A DNA stretch of 64,000 nt from Euryodendron excelsum (Eukaryota > Streptophyta > Magnoliopsida > Ericales > Pentaphylacaceae): NCBI GenBank assembly GCA_033060915.1, contig CM065386.1, forward strand, positions 3,217,501 to 3,281,500. The letters are read 5' to 3'. This document shows positions 62,201 to 64,000 of the stretch, piece by piece; the stretch's first letter is position 1; each line of letters starts with the position of its first letter. Under the pieces are notes generated by a model. That model saw only the letters and a list, made by a program, of their open reading frames with translations. It had not been told where the DNA came from and searched no databases. The position numbers were made by a program, and so were the translations under genes.

Positions 62201-64000
62201 TAAGTTACCTGGTAATGTATGCAACATGTGTGTTCTGACAACAGTTGAACAGCTCAGGGGAAATGGCTCATTGGTAGGTTAAGGCCATTGAATGTTAACC
62301 AAGTGTCATTAGAAAAGAACATCACCCAAAACCACCTTGATATAGGATGGAGTCCAAACGAAGGATCCCATACAATGACTCAGTACTTTGAATTTTCTAA
62401 TTAAGACTGTTTGGGTCTGAAATCAAAGATAATAAGTTGCTGGATTTCTGGACTTTGAATAAGGACTACCAAACTGCATTACCAAAAAATACAAAAATAC
62501 CCTTGATATCAATTATCAAAATGCCCTTGGGTTTGACAAATCTAATTTTCCCCCAAATCAAAAGTAGTTAGAATTGTACGTTTTAACCAACTCCTCAAAA
62601 CAGTCCCCCACCATGTGATACCAGTAATGGGACCTATTGATCCATACTATTGGTGGGGTCTACACTTTCTCTTATAGACCTTATGGTGCCAGTCCCCCTT
62701 ACCAACACTCCCAACACCCCACCTACCAAAACAGAAAAAAGGAACAAGGAAAATGGAAAAAGAATATAATATTTCTTTGCCCATAGATGGACCTCCACTA
62801 CCCCAAATCCCAATTTTCATCTGATGAAATTTTCTTCATGCCTAGAGAGTCTTTAATGTAACAAATAGGGAGATTTTGATCAAAAGAACCTTTGCTTCAG
62901 AACTTCTTAAAGATGGGATGACTAAGAGAGGTACTTGGGGCACTTTAATTGTTGAACTTAAGAGTAACATGTTTCCAAACCCCAAAGCTAAATGCTTCTA
63001 TATAGTGTAAACAACTGTGACTATAAAGTAGAAGTGGCATATGATGTTCAATGATTAAGCATACTGAGGATAGAAATAGAAATTCAAGGCATAGAGCCCG
63101 CAGTTTTAGCAAAGCATTCACATTTTCTGTAGTATATCAACTTTAGGCTCCTAGCCTAAACCTTAAGTGCATCCTACTCCTGCCAATTTCAGTCCAATGC
63201 ACACTTAACCTGTGTTTTTTTCAGATACATCTCGAAACTAATCACTCTTCAGTACCTAACAAATAATTGTAGCAAGAAAGTTATCAAAAGCAAAAGGTAG
63301 CAAGAAAGAATGATTTTCATGATTAAAACGTGTCAAACTAAATAAGACAGTGATTTAAGAAAAAAACACGTCTCCTGTCTCAAAGTTGCCTTCAACCATT
63401 AGATAAAGCAATCTTGATCTGACATGATTCAAAGTATCATTATTGGTTACATTATCAGCAGGAGATAATATGACTAATAGCCAAGTCTATACTACACAAC
63501 AAACAGTGCTTAAAATGTTTTGTGTGAGTATTATCTGCTTTTGTTGATACTATATGCTAGACAGCAAGGCCTTTTGATCTCCAACTTATTCTCTTTGATA
63601 GTCTTCAGTGTGTATAATAGATAAGCCAAGAAACGGGCTAAAATAGTCCGTATCGACCTTAAGTCTGACTGCTATTCCCCCATTAAATCTTTTTTCACTG
63701 CCTCAACTTCTGGCATTATCAATATCCAGTAGCACTATTGCAGAACTGATAAACCTAATCATACTACCAGCAGTAGCAGCTGTAAGGGTTATTAGCTCTT
63801 GCTTTTGGTAGAAAGAGACAAAAAAGACATTGTCTGCATAAACAAGTTAAAGTAACATGCGCAGATACTGAGGACTTAATTCATTGTCTTGTTACTACAA
63901 AAGCCATAACCTCAGCCTGCATCGCTATTAAGAGTAATGCCGGATTCCAGGTAAGAAATAAGAAAATAATAAAAGTTGATGGGACATACCTGCTGATAAT
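59208..64000 (-). CDS. 3' part of a Gln/His/Pro-rich protein, tentatively ataxin-2/CID-like
   Basis: Partial gene, cut by the right edge. Exons in transcript order: the last 11 bases of one ending at 63990 (donor GTATGT), 61524-61420, 61288-61238, 60162-60093 and 59380-59208 (TAA stop). Phases agree at every junction. The encoded tail includes IIGHMGSRTQPIRYAGQ, QAGAAYMHPNSQN, VMVGRLGQLVYMHPVSH, ICPLLTPHQGHLPKHQG and ends FNTKCP. There are no domains, only low-complexity segments rich in Gln, His, Pro and Met. The composition recalls the C-terminus of plant ataxin-2-like, poly(A)-binding-protein-interacting proteins (CID3/CID4), which act in cytoplasmic mRNA control. That is a weak assignment because the LSm domain and PAM2 motif would lie outside the window. 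Exon 4 has two possible acceptors 12 bases apart. The 2.5-kb intron 61525-63989 shows no further exon. Confidence 0.55.

Overview
This window reads as nuclear DNA of a flowering plant, most likely a eudicot. It is AT-rich and its genes are split by short GT-AG introns. Intergenic space is filled with LTR fragments, foldback MITEs, hAT debris and one tRNA-type SINE, and 5' leaders carry CT/GA microsatellites. The proteins recognised are plant types. I cannot name the species. No rRNA, tRNA, CRISPR array or bacterial-style operon was seen.

Layout. Positions 1-20.5 kb are gene-poor: a solo LTR with a heat-shock-element-like cluster (about 1.67-2.36 kb), a decayed Ty3/gypsy element (3.8-9.1 kb), two copies of a dispersed duplication (9.1-13.6 and 18.4-20.5 kb) and a 370-bp tandem array that looks like repeated LTR promoters (16.1-17.0 kb). 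Gene 1 (20503-23611, minus) encodes a 714-residue coiled-coil protein of the plant At5g41620/USO1-like group in three exons. Positions 24-44 kb hold no convincing intact gene. They contain several MITEs, a 1.3-kb AT-rich tandem duplication, a hAT element with an 8-bp target duplication, a solo LTR and a triplicated 192-bp repeat.

The right third is gene-rich. Gene 2 (44211-44597, plus) encodes a 128-residue protein with an MGNC N-terminus. Gene 3 (46323-49672, plus, five exons) encodes a 486-residue uncharacterised protein and has an E2F-like site upstream. Gene 4 (51173-54087, plus, five exons) encodes a 302-residue lysophosphatidate acyltransferase of the coconut/meadowfoam type; its fourth intron starts with GC. 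Gene 5 (56300-57556, plus, two coding exons) encodes a 384-residue AT-hook protein. Gene 6 (59208 to beyond 64000, minus) is the 3' part of a gene for a Gln/His/Pro-rich protein, tentatively ataxin-2/CID-like.

The genes do not form a pathway or cluster. Genes 2-5 lie head to tail on the plus strand, and genes 5 and 6 converge at about 57.6-59.2 kb. I found no clearly new biological system. The strongest second-look items are the HSE-rich LTR, the duplication pair whose insertions can be read against each other's empty sites, and the GC-AG intron. Exon boundaries come from reading frame, phase and splice consensus only, without transcript data.
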